Made by a program: the position numbers and the translations under genes. From Heterohyrax brucei (lineage: Eukaryota > Chordata > Mammalia > Hyracoidea > Procaviidae), in the NCBI GenBank assembly GCA_028571685.1, contig CM053152.1:25242001-25306000 (forward strand): a stretch of 64,000 nucleotides of DNA, in the 5' to 3' direction. The notes below the pieces were generated by a model, which was not told the origin of the DNA, searched no databases, and was given only the letters and a program-made list of their open reading frames with translations. Of this stretch, positions 32,491 to 43,900 are shown piece by piece. The first letter of the stretch is position 1, and each line of letters starts with the position of its first letter.

Positions 32491-33323
32491 GACTAAAATT
32501 ACTAGTTTTCTGTAGGTGCTCCATGCATGTCATATAGTTCAGCCATGTCTTAAAGATGAGGAATCTAATGCCTAGAGAATTTCAATGACTTTGACTTCAG
32601 CAGTGTGATATTTTGAAGCAGTGTTAACTAGTCACCAGACCACTCTACAAGTTCTTTGGAGAACAAAAGATGAGTATAAGGATGAAAAATATGTGGCTAG
32701 GTTTTACAATAACTCGTGTGGGGAGTATGAAAGGGAGCTGACCCAAAAGAAAGGAGAAAATGGCTCAGTTTCAAAAGCCCAGGCATCACCATCACTGTCA
32801 ATTAGCAGTTGCGAAAAAGGCAGCCCTTCACTCGGAGTTCAGCTGTTTAACCCTTGGAGGAGGGACGCTTGTATGTGGTGTCTGCAAAGGGGTAAGCAGG
32901 AAAAGGGGAGGGTTATGGACAAAGGCATTTCATTGACCTTTATGCTGACAGAACACTAGACAATAAGCTTCCCAGCAGAACTTTCTGGAAACAAAAATAG
33001 AAAGTTGATTATCCTCCAAACTATGTTTAACTTCACACAGCTAATAAATAGAACAGCCAGGATTAAAATCTGCATCGAAGGACTCCCAGTCTAGGGGAAA
33101 ATTATATCCTTTCGATCATTTTCTCAAGTCAGTATTACTTTTGCCTGTCATACCTGGCCAAGGATTTCTTCTTCCATGCTTTACTAGTAGCACTAGTGTT
33201 CCAAATGGTAAAATATACCAGTTGATGAATAAAGATATGTCCCTTCTTTCATAGGGAAACAATGTCCTGTCTATACTAGCATTAGCATGGCTCACTCTAT
33301 TACTTCAACCTGTTAAGAACGCA
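32491..33323. other. No gene recognised; reverse MIR scraps
   Basis: 'cttaaagatgaggaatctaatgcc' near 32550 and 'cacacagctaataaatagaacagccagg' near 33035 read as reverse MIR pieces. The 112-codon frame at 32621-32959 has no recognisable domain. Confidence 0.42.
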
Positions 33324-33846
33324 TGTTTTAGTCAGCTAAGGCTGCTTTAACAGAAGTACCACAGAGTTCCACTTAAATGAAGCAAGGTTTATTCTTACAC
33401 AGTCAGGTAGGCTACAAATCTAAATTCAGGATGTTTGCTCCAGGGGAAAGCTTCACCCCTATTCGGCTCTGGAGGAAAGTCCAGTATTGCATCAGTCTTT
33501 GTCCAGGGAGTATCTTTGTGCAGGAACCTCAGGTCTGAAGGAAGCACTCTTCTCCTGGTGCAGCTTTCTTGGTGGTGTGAGGTTCCCCATTCTCAGTCTG
33601 CTTCTCTTTCCTTTGATCTCTTGCTGGAGGAAAGGATTAAGTGTAGGGCAAGCCATACTCCAGGGAAATTCTCTTTACAGTGGAGCAGGGAGGTGACCCT
33701 ATGAAGGGATTTATAGCCCCACCCTAATCCTTTAACATACAGCATAGGAAAACCACAAAATGGAAGACAATCACAAGCTACCGGGAATCATGGCCGAGCC
33801 ACATTGCTACACATATTTCTGGGGGGACACAATTCAATCCATGACA
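33324..33846 (-). repeat. 3' LTR of the older MaLR provirus
   Basis: Starts 'tgttttagtcagctaaggctgc' and ends 'aattcaatccatgaca' on the plus strand, with TG...CA intact. The reverse poly(A) signal lies in 'aaggtttattc' near 33387. The partner LTR at 34837 is visibly different, so the copy is old enough to have diverged. Confidence 0.85.
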
Positions 33847-34492
33847 ACTCATCCTTTGGAATCCCAAAAATCACATCACTGAAACATGTAACACATTCAT
33901 CCCATATGATAGAAGTTGTAAATCAATTTCAAATCCAAAATACAAAAAAGCTTCTACATCTGTGAAACCTGGGATATAAGCTATCTGCTCCTAAAGGTAC
34001 AACGACAGAACAGGAACAAGCTAGACATTCCATTACAAATGGGAGAAATTATAGGGAAAGAGGCATTAACAGGCAACAGGCAAGTCAGCAGACCACATTA
34101 CATTAGCCCTCAAAGTTTTGGAAATACTCTTACATTTCTGAGACACAATGACCCTGCCCTCCAGGCTCTAGGTATTGGCCACACTCTCTAGCTTCTGAGT
34201 GGAGCCCCTGGGCCCTGTGCTATAACTCTGTCTTCAAGGCCCACTTGGACAGAAACTCTGTTCCATCAGCTTTAGGTGCACCCGGAGACCAACTGAGTGG
34301 CAATTCCACTCTGACAAAACACAGAAAGCCCTGGCTCCACTCTTTCAAATCCCTGAGGTCATCCCTTTTGAGACTGAGGCAGCTCAGCTTCTCACACTGG
34401 TTGTCTCTTCAGCTTCTGCTTCCTGTGTCCACACAGCCCAGGCCTCAGGCCTCAGCAGGGCAAATGTTCCAAAGCTCTGTAGCTCCACTGAT

Positions 34493-34765
34493 TTAGTATC
34501 CAGAGGCACTCCACTCTTGCTGGAAAGCATCCTGCACAAAGGCACTCGGCTCTCTCACTCTGTGAGTCAGCAAGGCTAGTTCCATTGACTTAAGTGCCTG
34601 GAGGCACCCCGTTCCATGAAGAAAACTCTGTGCACAGGCACTTAGCTTTCTTGCTCCATGGGTCGTGCTGCCTGTGGTTCTGTTGCTGCCGCTGCTGCTG
34701 CCACCAGTCCTCTGTTGTTTCTCACCATCTGCATATTCTTTGTTTCTTCTGAATCTTCTATCCAT
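34493..34765 (-). pseudogene. Open frame in MaLR internal region (older copy)
   Basis: Starts ATG with MDRRFRRN, followed by an ADGEKQQRTG stretch and a Ser/Gly run, then runs to 90 codons. The same start and order occur in the young provirus (59093-59293). MaLR internal regions are not known to encode a needed protein, so this may be chance. It is noted because the frame is open in both copies. Confidence 0.3.
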
Positions 34766-35055
34766 TCACAGTTTCAAAATGGCTCCCATATTTTAGGTGT
34801 GTGCTAGGACAGCACGCCACTCCTGGTACCAAATTTTGTTTTAGTCAGCTAGGGCTGCTCTAACAGAAGTACCACAGAGTGGATGGCTTAAATGAAGGAA
34901 GGTTTATTCTTACACAGTCCAGTAGGCTACAAGTTTAAATTCAGGATGAAATTAAATTCAGCAGAAATGGATGATATCTATCTCAGTATTCCTTCCAGGA
35001 CCAGAACAATTCCTTATGCACATTGTAAGTACTCAATAAAACATGCATTTCATTT

Positions 35056-35830
35056 GTAGCAGGAAAAAGATAAGTTCAGCCCACAGAGCAGAAAGCACCT
35101 TGAACACCACTTTGTAGACAAAGAGATATTTATTAGCTAGTGGTACGGTGGATGGACTCAAGTCTGAAAAACAGCTACACCCCGTTCTGTTATCAGACAT
35201 ACCTATTTATACATTTTTCCAAGAAAGCAAAGGAGTTTCCATATATTCTCTTAATTGGCAGTTACAAGTATACAGATTTTCATATTGTATTCCTATTGGC
35301 CCAGTATACTTAAAGAGGCACTAGATAAGCAATTAGCATTAAGTTACATTGGAAGAAGCCACTGTCTCCTTAGAAACTGGGCTTATCAAGGATTTCTATT
35401 GGGGGAGAAGAGGAAGCATCCTGTGCTGGCACTGGAGAGAGACATCTGGAATTTTACCTTCTCCTTAGAAACTGAGCTTATCTCAGGATTTCTATGGAGG
35501 GTAGAGAGAAACTGGTATCTGACACCCTAACCCTAATTTAGGCATCAGACAGAAAGCAGGCATTGATTCGAATACGGTTTGGGAAGTTCCTCACAAAGCA
35601 ACCTGGTGCCTTCTTATCTAAACAGTATAACAAAGGCTACTTCCTCAGGTGAATTCACCTCTAAAGGAGGAAAGTAAGTAGGCCTGGGTGTGGGTCACAT
35701 TCAGTGGGCCGGAGCTATCATGTTCAAGGTTCTGATGTCATGCATTCCAGCTGTTTTCGGCTGTTTACAATCACTCATTCACAGGCTCACAAGCCCTGCA
35801 CCCTGGCCTTCTGGAACTTAAATGGTATCT
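35056..35830 (-). mobile_element. Solo LTR of an unidentified ERV
   Basis: On the minus strand there is a strong TATA box (TATAAATA at 35211-35204). About 70 bases downstream is a poly(A) signal AATAAA (35134-35129), followed by a G/T-rich 'ctttgtctacaaagtggtgttc' stretch. This is the U3-R-U5 order of a retroviral LTR. The proposed U5 end is '...cctgctaca' at 35056. The U3 end is not defined and no TSD was found. Confidence 0.45.
35204..35211 (-). promoter_or_regulatory. TATA box of the LTR at 35056-35830
   Basis: ATGTATAAATAGG on the minus strand. The expected transcription start is about 25-30 bases downstream, near 35175, and the poly(A) signal at 35129-35134 leaves an R region of about 60 bases. 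Confidence 0.5.
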
Positions 35831-37080
35831 TCTTGAAAGCTTTTTCTTCCTCTCTCATCATTAACTTGAATTAGACTTCAAAGTCAGCTTTGCAAAATCC
35901 GTGTCTGAAGAACTGTGGCAGGCTGTGTCTCCTCCCTCCCCTTATCGCAGGCTTGTCTCAGATAAGAGTGGCTTTTCAGAGAAGGGGGGATAGCCACATC
36001 TGAGGATGCTTAGGTCCCTTAGCACTATCCCTAGTGGCACACTTAAAGTAAGAATAACCCTCTGCTTCTTACATTTCATGTCCTTCCTAATGGCTGAAGC
36101 TTTTGTAACCACTGCCCCAGAATAGTGGTTCCTTTATTATTTGATCTCATTCCTGCCCTTTCTTCTGTGACCTTGGCTTTTTCCTCTCCCTCATTACCTT
36201 CTTCTACATATCAATCTCTTTCCTTTCCCTGTGTAGTGAAATGTTAGGAGCTCTCCACTTGGAGTCAGAAGGCCTGACTTTGGCTCTCCCACTTCCTAGC
36301 TGTATGATCAGGAAGAAGTTATTTACGTTCTTCAAGACTTAAAACATTCTTATCCACTGAGTGGAACTAATTGTTCCTATGTGACCTACAGGGTTGTGAT
36401 ATTAAATATGATGACATTTGTGAAGCTTTGCAAGTGGAAAGTACAATGTAGATGTTAAGTATTATTTTTACTTCCTGGTCTTATTTATTCTCCCATGTAC
36501 TTTTCTCAAAGAGCATACATAAGGGTACAAGAAAAATACACAAAGACAACAGAAATTTGAACATTTGCCAGGGAAAATACTTAGGATTTCAGAGCTAGAC
36601 TAAGTTTGTCTAGAAGACTGAGCTCAAGTAAGACTCCTTCAGAAATGCTTAAGATCTATACATTTATTTCTATAGCATTTCTCTATATGTTTATTTGTAC
36701 TCAGAAACCCATTGCATTCCACACAATTTAAAATATTTATTTCACCAACTTCACAACACCTCCTGTGAAGTGAGAGGATGGAAGAAAAGGAGGGAGTGAG
36801 GCGGGAAGAAACAAGGGAAAGGGGGATGGCTGAGGCACAAATGAAAAAGCAAAGGGGAAGGGAGAGAATGGAAGAATGGTGTGGGCCCTCAGGGCAGCAC
36901 TGGCAGGGATTCTAGCGAGAACTGAGAGTCAAGATCCCTGGAACTCCACAGAAAGCTGAGAGAATATGTGTTGCACATTTGGTTTGGGCTTACAACACGG
37001 ACTAGGTATTCAGAAAGTGAAAAGCCTTAGGACTTGAAGTTTAGACTTAAAATGCCTGGAGGTCATGTTTTGTTTCCACC
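35831..37080. other. No gene; contains a MIR and a purine-rich tract
   Basis: A forward MIR occupies 36236-36470. 36773-36875 is A/G-rich ('ggaagaaaaggagggagtgaggcggg'). The rest is not assigned. Confidence 0.45.
36236..36470 (+). repeat. MIR
   Basis: Forward MIR: 'ttggagtcagaaggcctgactttgg', 'cccacttcctagctgtatgatc', 'acagggttgtgatattaaatatg', 'gtgaagctttgcaagtgg'. Confidence 0.72.
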
Positions 37081-37240
37081 CGGAAACTTCGGTAGTGTAG
37101 TGGTTAAGTGCTATGGCTGCTAACCAAAACGTCCCCAATTCAAATCCACTAGGCATTCCTTAGAAACTCTATAGGGCAGTTCAACTCTGTCCTATAGAGT
37201 CACTATGAGTCAAAATCAACTTCACAGTAGCAGGCATCTC
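37081..37240 (+). mobile_element. AfroSINE
   Basis: Forward copy: 'cccggaaacttcggtagtgtag', 'ggctgctaaccaaaacgtcc', 'ctctgtcctatagagtcactatgag'. It abuts an RTE LINE fragment. Confidence 0.85.
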
Positions 37241-38215
37241 CATTGTTGCACTGAAGATAATTCAAAAAACAGTTGCAGCAGTATACCAACAAAGAACTAC
37301 CAGAAATTCAAACTGGATTCAGAAGAGAACATGGAACAAGAGATATCACTGCTGAAGTCATATCTTGACTGAAAGCAGAGGATGCCAGAAGGATGTTTAC
37401 CTATGTTTTATTGACTATGCAAAGGCTTTTGTTAGGGTCCACGATTTTCAAGATGCGACACTGTTACTTTAAAGGTTAAATTTTATTAAAAAATATGCCC
37501 AATAGGAAAAATACTGGTGCACCAGGGACGCACTCCAAGCTACACAGAGCAGGGGGTGACGACGAGTTTCCTCAGCGCCCAGTATTTAAGTCGTGAGATT
37601 GCAAAGCAGGGAGGGTGAACTGAACTTTACATTGATTGGTTAACTCCTATTAGTTGTAAAATGTGGTCAAGGTCTAGGGGTCACTTGCAGGCTGTCACTT
37701 GCAAGGTTGCCCCCAGGCTTGTCTTGTGACAGTGTTTTGTAAGACAAAGGTGAGATTATTCTATGGTATTTTCTGGGGCTTTCTTTAATACCTCCAATTT
37801 TTACTGTGCCCTTCCTCATTTCAACACTTTCAGTTCTGTGAGTCATAACAGAGTACTCTTTAAAAGTGAGGCGTGTACGAGTTTGGCCCATGTACTTTGG
37901 CCTTGTTATTAGGAGAGACCAGTTTCTGGAGAAGGACGTCAGAAACATCAGACTTCGTAAGGCAGAGGGTCAATGAAAAAGACGAATACCCTCGGTGAGA
38001 TGGCCTGACACAGTGCCTGCAACAACAAGCTCAAACGTCTTGTGACGAAGGTGCAGGACTAGATAACGTTCTGTTCGGTTGTACCGAGGATTGCTATGCG
38101 TTGGAACTATCAAGCAGTGCGACAGCAGCGTTTCCATCAGTATCTCTCGGAAACTGGCCCAGCTCTGAAGACAGCTTTGGTTCTTTTTCTCCTGCACCCA
38201 CTCACAGCAGTAATC
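37241..38215 (+). mobile_element. RTE LINE, internally deleted and split by an LTR
   Basis: 37245-37440 encodes a reverse transcriptase piece in which LPEIQTGFRREHGTRD can be read, then the region ahead of the 'DYAKAF' motif with a stop and frameshift. 37790-38215 is the 3' part ('acttcgtaaggcagagggtcaatgaaaaagacgaa', 'gagatggcctgacacagtgcctgcaac'). The middle of the element is missing and an LTR-like sequence lies between the pieces. Confidence 0.7.
37454..37746 (-). mobile_element. LTR-like insertion in the RTE
   Basis: Minus strand: TATA-like CTTAAATA near 37580, then poly(A) signal AATAAAATTT near 37485, ending '...gtgtcgca' at 37454. That is LTR order in about 290 bp. The right boundary is uncertain. 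Possible 4-bp flanks are AAGA and AAGG (one mismatch). Confidence 0.45.
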
Positions 38216-38261
38216 ATGTACAATAGCTTATACTAGAAGCCCTCAAGCCTTTAAGCTACAA

Positions 38262-38455
38262 AACTAGTTGCCATGGAGTTGACTCTGACTCATGGGACCC
38301 AGTGTGTGTCAGAGTAGAATTGTGCGGTGTAGGACTTTCAACAGCTGAGTTTTTCAGAAGCAGGTAACCAAGACTTTCTTCCAAAATCTTTCTGGGTAAA
38401 CTCAAACTGCCAGTCTTTCAGTTAGCAGGCAGTCTCATTAACTATACCCCCTATG
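38262..38455 (-). mobile_element. AfroSINE, long subtype
   Basis: Reverse copy: 'gttgccatggagttgactctg', 'gtcagagtagaattgtgcgg', 'gtttttcagaagcaggtaacc', and a degraded head 'cattaactatacccc'. Confidence 0.75.
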
Positions 38456-38599
38456 GCCTCCAGTAAGTGCTTATGAAAGTTGACTAAAAGAATGAATGGC
38501 TGAACGGGTGGCCTGTGTACACCTTATTGCCTGGTCCTGATTACTCTTCATCCCTGACAATGCCCTTTCCCCACCTTCCTTAACTGCAATGGCTTTTAA

Positions 38600-39340
38600 A
38601 TTTTTAAGTTTTTATTGACATGTAATTCACATACCATAAAATGCATCCATTTAAGTGTACAGTTCAGTGGTTTTTAGTATACTTACACGGTTGTGCAATC
38701 ATTACCACCATATAATTCTAGAACATTATTATCACTCCAGTTAGAAACCTGTATCCGTTAGCAGTCACCCCCCATTCCTCCTAGCCCCTGCTCTCTGACA
38801 ACCACTTACCTACTTTATTGTTCTATTGCCTAATTTGAACATCCCATGTAAATAGAACATATATTTGTCTTTTGGTGTCTAGCATCTCTTTTTTATTTTT
38901 TAGCATAATGTTTTCAGGGCTCGTCTGTGCTGTAGTATGCATCAGTAGCACGTTCATTTTTGGGGGGAACAATATTTCATTGCATGGATCTACCACGTGT
39001 TGCTCATTTGTTCACCTGCTCATGGACAACTGGTTTGTTTCTACCTTATGGGAGCCCTGGTAGCACAGTGGTTAACAGCTACAGCTGTAAACCTAAAAGT
39101 TGGCGATTTGACTCCCAGCTGCTCCTTGGACACGCTATGAGACAGTTACACTCTGTGCTATAGGTTTTCTATGAGTAAGAATCGACTGGATGGCAATGGT
39201 TTTTTGTTTCATTCTAGGTTACTTACAACTATTGTGAACAGTGCTACAGTGAACATTCGTCAACAAGTTTTTGTTTGCTGTATGCTTTCATTTCTCTTGT
39301 GTATATGCCTAGGGATAAAATGGCTGAGCTAGTGTTTAAT
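38600..39340 (-). repeat. Ancient L1 (L1M-type) 3' UTR, split by an AfroSINE
   Basis: Reverse L1 end: 'tttattgacatgtaattcacataccataaaatgc', 'agtgtacagttcagtgg', 'ctagcccctgctctctgac', 'tcattgcatggatctaccac'. It resumes after the SINE with 'acttacaactattgtgaacagtgctac' and 'ttctcttgtgtatatgcctaggg'. Confidence 0.78.
39049..39205 (+). mobile_element. AfroSINE inside ancient L1
   Basis: Forward full-length copy: 'gggagccctggtagcacagtgg', 'ctgtgctataggttttctatgag', tail 'ggatggcaatggttttttg'. It clearly postdates the L1 it splits. Confidence 0.88.
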
Positions 39341-39565
39341 TTCTTTGTGTAGGTATTTTTCTAATTCTTTGTTTTGGCTCTTTCTTCTTTCAGTTTTAAT
39401 TTGGCTAGGGCATTTTATTTTCATTTCCTCGTAGAGAAAACAATCTCAGTCATCAGCTGAATGTGCCCTGCTGTGTGAGTAGTTAGCTGACTGAACTGTG
39501 CATCAGCATGAGCTAACCGAGTTATGGGAGTTCCCCTCTGCAGGCAGCTGTTGATAGGGACATCA

Positions 39566-39762
39566 TAACCTGTTGCTACTGAGTGAGTTCCAACTCATGG
39601 CAATGCCATGTGTTTTAGGGGAGCACTGTGTTCCATAGGGTGGTACTGTTAGAACCCCACAGACGGGCCTTTCTTCTAAAGCACCTCTGGAGGGGAGGTG
39701 AACTGCCAGCCTTCTCATTAGTAGCCAAGCACTTGAGCATCTGTACCACCAGGGCACTCCAA
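39566..39762 (-). mobile_element. AfroSINE, long subtype
   Basis: Reverse copy: 'gttgctactgagtgagttcc', 'gagcactgtgttccatagggtgg', 'gggcctttcttctaaagcacc', head 'gtaccaccagggcactcc'. Confidence 0.82.
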
Positions 39763-40667
39763 GACCACATAGACTGGGCTAACCATTCTGTACCCTACCA
39801 GTTACCTCATTTATCCCCAGCAGATCTACAAAGAACTATCATAAAGATCCCATTCAGAGACCCAAAGACCCAAGTATACAGCACAAGCCCAAGGATTGAC
39901 ATGATTCTGTAGGATAAGGTTAGGGATGCTTGATTGCACATCACAAGGAGGTGGTCTGGCATCTGAAAGTCTGTTCATAAGAGCAATAATGAAAGAAATC
40001 AGGAGTGGGCTTCACTGGGTATGGTGATGGTCAGAACACTCCTTGACTGTCAACAAGGCCGGGAATGATGGTGCCTGCTGCCCAGTTAAAAGGTTTCAGT
40101 CAATGAGAGGAAACTAGTCTGTGCAATGGAGAACATTTCACTTTGTCTGACAGAAACAGGAATGCAAAGTCACAAAGAGAAGAACAAAAATTTGCTTGCC
40201 AAATCCCTGAAAGGTGCCTGGTAAGCACTGAGATTCCTTGAGCTGGAAGTGGAGAGCTCAAATGTCACATAGGTTATTAATGTTTCAAAGATTGTGGAAT
40301 CATAAAATTTAAGTATGGAGTATAGCTATTAAATAATCTTTTAATCCCTCAACTGACAATACTGCCTCTTCCTCCTTCCTCTCCCTTTGTTCACTTAGGT
40401 TGTCAGACACGTTTAAAACAATGCCTGGGGCTAGGCTTCTTCTCTTGCTGCAGCTGTTTCTGGTGAGAGTTGACAAGAGGTTGGCTGGAGTGGTTTCCTA
40501 AACCAGGGGCATGAGGCAGAAGTGAGGAGGCTCTGGTGTGAAATCTAACAGTAAGGCAGTACTTGGTCAAGGGTGAAGCACTTGGAATTCACAGCTTCAA
40601 AAGCATTGTTAGAAACAGGCAGTGAACAGGAGGTCTTCAATTTATTGACAGCTAATCCTACCCTTGG
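39763..40667. other. No recognisable feature
   Basis: Apparently unique sequence with no gene or nameable repeat. Confidence 0.45.
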
Positions 40668-40835
40668 AAACCCTGCTGACACAGTGGTTAAGAGCTATGG
40701 CTGCTAAGCAAAAGGTCAGCAGCTCAAATCCACCAGGCACTCCATGGAAACTCTATGGAGCAGTTCTACTCTGTCCTATAAGGTTGCTATGAGTTGGAAT
40801 TGACTCAGTGTTAATGGTGTGTGTGTGTGTGTGTT
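40668..40835 (+). mobile_element. AfroSINE followed by (GT)n
   Basis: Forward full-length copy: 'ggaaaccctgctgacacagtgg', 'gcagctcaaatccaccaggc', 'ctgtcctataaggttgctatg'. A GT microsatellite (40817-40835) grows from its tail. Confidence 0.87.
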
Positions 40836-40854
40836 TAGGTTAATCCTATCCTTA

Positions 40855-40975
40855 GTCCTTGTGTTAGGCAAATGGTTATGCACTGGGTTAGTAGCCAAAA
40901 GGTTAGTTATTCACACCCACCCAAAAGAACCTTGGAAGAAAGGCCTGAATTTTTCTTGGAAGAAAAATCACTGAG
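40855..40975 (+). mobile_element. AfroSINE head fragment, diverged
   Basis: 'gcactgggttagtagccaaaagg' and 'cttggaagaaaggcctg' are long-subtype landmarks. The 3' part is lost. Confidence 0.5.
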
Positions 40976-41088
40976 TTGGAGATAACTTGTTACCGCATTA
41001 ATAGAAAACAAAAAACTATTAGTAAGCTTGAGACAATTAATCCATCATTGTCCCACATCCCTGTTCTCTTGTCTCTTCCAAAGAAAAG

Positions 41089-41248
41089 GAGACCTGGTGG
41101 TGCAGTGGTTAAGAGCTGTGGCTGCCAACCAACAGGTTGTCAGTTCTAATACACCAGCTGCTTCCTAGAAACCCTGTAGGGCAGTTCTACTTTGTCTTAT
41201 AGGGTTTTTAAGAGTTGGAATTGACTCAAAGGCAGTAGGTTTCATTCT
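41089..41248 (+). mobile_element. AfroSINE
   Basis: Forward copy: 'ggagacctggtggtgcagtgg', 'ggctgccaaccaacaggttg', 'gggcagttctactttgtc', tail 'actcaaaggcagtaggttt'. Confidence 0.87.
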
Positions 41249-41373
41249 TTCTGGTGTTAGCCACCTCCTCCCTCTTAAATACTCTTTCTCACATCACTGT
41301 TCACTTCCTAACCCAACTCATCCTCCAAAACATTTCTACTCTGCCCTCTGAAACTTTCTTCCAATAAATTGTA

Positions 41374-41602
41374 ATAGAATTGCTGTGAGTCAGAACTGAC
41401 TCTCTGGCACCTAACAAGAACAAAATTATGTATTCGCTGGAGTTCTTTGATTGTACAAAGGATTAATTACTTCACTACTAACTCAAAGGCTGGAGGTTTA
41501 GGAAAGCCCTGGTGACCTATTTCTGAAAGGTCAGACACTGAAAACCCCAGGGAGCCCAGCTCTGCTGTGATACTCCTGGGGTTACTGTGAGTCACCCTCT
41601 AC
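41374..41602 (+). mobile_element. Two AfroSINE fragments in a row
   Basis: 41374-41422 is only a tail ('gctgtgagtcagaactgactctctggcacctaac'). 41440-41602 is a diverged long-subtype copy ('aactcaaaggctggaggttta', 'agccctggtgacctatttctg', 'cccagctctgctgtgatac'). Confidence 0.62.
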
Positions 41603-41619
41603 AGAAAGTGAAAAATTGG

Positions 41620-41890
41620 AATGTATTGGACACTTGATTTCATATACTATGAAGTACTTGTGTTTAATGTATATGGAAACTAAGGTTTAGAGAAGAAAAG
41701 TGCCTTGGCCAAGGCTATGCAGCCATTAAGGCCTTTACTGCTAATTGACAGGTTGGTGTTTTGAACTCATCCAACAAAGGGAAGAAAGACCTGATGATCT
41801 GCTTCTGTAAAGGTTACAGCCAAGACGATCCTGTGGGGCATTTCTACTCTGTCACAAGGGTCTCAGTGAGCTGAAATCCACTTGAAGGCG
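41620..41890. repeat. MIR piece interrupted by an AfroSINE
   Basis: 41620-41727 contains the reverse MIR phrase 'aactaaggtttagagaagaaaagtgcc' and 'ggctatgcagcc'. 41728-41890 is a forward long-subtype AfroSINE ('ttactgctaattgacaggttgg', 'agaaagacctgatgatctgcttctg'). Confidence 0.58.
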
Positions 41891-43009
41891 TCCCACAACA
41901 TCTCTTCTTTCTGCATTTATTAGCCCCACCCTGCCTTCCCTGGATATGCATTAAGAACCATCTCTCCTACCCCAACTGCTAAACAAAGAAACTTGTAGGG
42001 GTGAAGGTGCACTGGTTTGTTAAAATCTCTCTGAGTGATTCCAGCATACAGCCAAGTTTGATAATTGTTGTTCAAAAAGTCTGTACACTTAAGGGTCCCC
42101 TGAACCGCTCTTATTCTTACTTTTGCTCTTTGGCTGTCTAGTCTTTGCATTCCCTGACCTTGCAAATGCCCCAGCTCTGGGTAAGTACAACAGTCTGCCT
42201 TTGCACTTATTTTAGTTAGGAACCTTTGAGTTGCAAGTAACAGAAACTTCCTTAGGCAAACTTAAGAAAATTTTAGGAGAAATTTCTGATAAGCATAGAG
42301 GCACACCTCACAGGACAAGGATGCAGTTCAGGCTCTGGGAGGCCTAGCACCAGAGGCTGGAGCACTTGTACAAGAGACCTGGGGCATCCTCACTGTGTTA
42401 CTTTGTGCTTCTGTCTACGCCTTCTGTTGGGCTGTAAAAAAAAAAAAGTGTCTGTTTTCCTGTCCTCTTGGTAAGAAACAGTTACCACCAATAACAGTGG
42501 TCTACAATGGGAGGTTTTAGACCTAGTTTTAAATTCCTGCAGTGGTGATTCCACTGCCTTCAGATTGGATTGTACACTCTCCCTGGGACCAATCAATTGT
42601 GTCCCGCAAAGGCGTGACCATGTGACATGGACATGGCTAATCCCTAAATAACTCATAAACCTGTATCAACGGAAGGGGCAGGAAAGTGGTGGCTCTCAGG
42701 AGCGAATGGAGGAAGGAAGAGAATTGTGCACCCAGACCTTGGTAAGATTTCCACATACAATTGAGAAAATTTACCAAAGTATGAGAAAAGTGCCAGTGCA
42801 ATTTTTTTTTTTTAAGTGCGTTTACCGGGCCATCAATAGAGTTCACTACTATTTACTTATGGTCAGCAATTTCTCAGTCACCTAAACCGACTTCTGAGCC
42901 TTCCCTAAATCATTCCGCCACCTTCTGTTTTACAGAGAAAATACAAGCCACTATGCATGCCCTTCTTCAACTCTCACTTTCTTTTAACTGAGGAAACAAC
43001 ATGTCAGCT
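41891..43009. other. Old unassigned repeat-like sequence; no gene
   Basis: 42205-42640 ('gagttgcaagtaacagaaac') resembles an ancient interspersed repeat that I cannot name. A- and T-runs lie at 42437-42448 and 42801-42813. The rest is not assigned. Confidence 0.4.
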
Positions 43010-43900
43010 CCTTCCTTTTCTGATGCTTTCTCCTGACCCTTCCTGCTCCATCAACCTATTCCTCTGTGATGCATCTTCTCTTACCGTTCCTACTGGTTCT
43101 TACCCCTAAGCCAGGAACTACCAACGTAGCCCAACCTCTCCGCGTGTCTCCCAACAGCCCTAGTTCTCTCTTTCTTGTTTCACTGCCAGACTTCTGGCTT
43201 CAGAATGTAACTTTCTACTTAATTCTCAGCACTCTCAGTCTGGCTTCTGTCTGCCCCACCTCTCCCAGTGCCAATTCAGGGTAACCTTTCAGGCTAAGGT
43301 CACCAATGACCTTCTAATTGCCAAACCCAATGGGTGATTTGCAGCCTCCGTCTTAATGTACCTGTCTGCTGTCTTTGACATGAGCTCTAAATACACTTCA
43401 AATCATTTCCTTTCTCTCTGTCCCTGTGGCCATGTCAGGCCCTCTTCAGATCTCTACTAAACTGTTGTGATAGTGCCCTTAATACCTTCCCAGCCTTAGT
43501 TTTACCAAACTTTCCCTATTGCTATTAGAGTTATTTTTCTAAAAACAAAATCTCACCAGGCCACTCTCTTCTTTAGAATCCTTTGACTTCTCTCTATAGC
43601 CCACAATATGGGTTCAAAACTCTTGTTATGGCATTCAAAACCTTTGCACCATGGATGCCACCTACTTTTCCAGCCTCGTCTTCTACCCTAACCCCTCAGC
43701 GTCCTGCATCCATGCATCAGAGTTGCTTGTAGCTGCTTGTTTTCTTCTTCTTGGCCTTCACACACCTGATATGTTTCTCACTTGTAGAGCTTCTTGCATT
43801 GAATATTTGTGGTTTCTTTGTATGTCAGCTTTTCTCATATGATCACAGGCTCCTTAAGGACAAAGAAGGACATTTAATCATTCTGAGACAATATATATGT
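43010..43900 (+). pseudogene. L2 LINE remnant (ORF2 pieces and 3' end)
   Basis: Forward translation around 43288-43370 resembles the L2 reverse transcriptase segment VTNDLLIAKPNG followed by LSAVFD, with an internal stop. 43530-43720 resembles the C-terminal region. The 3' end has 'cacaggctccttaaggacaaag'. The element is heavily decayed and non-coding. Confidence 0.6.

Larger units (their letters stand above)
33324..34951 (-). mobile_element. MaLR-type provirus, older and 5'-truncated
   Basis: In the minus sense this is a truncated 5' LTR (34837-34951, only R/U5), a 990-bp internal region (33847-34836) and a complete 3' LTR (33324-33846, 523 bp). Just inside the 5' LTR the sequence TTTGGTACCAGGAGTGG is the MaLR primer-binding region. 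The internal region is collinear with the young copy at 58399-59363 but carries about 100 bp that the young copy lacks. There is no gag, pro or pol of useful length. No TSD is readable because the left and right flanks differ. Confidence 0.85.

Noticed and set aside
35521-35541. CCCTAA-like units suggesting a telomere relic
   Set aside because: Only about two partial units, within otherwise ordinary sequence.
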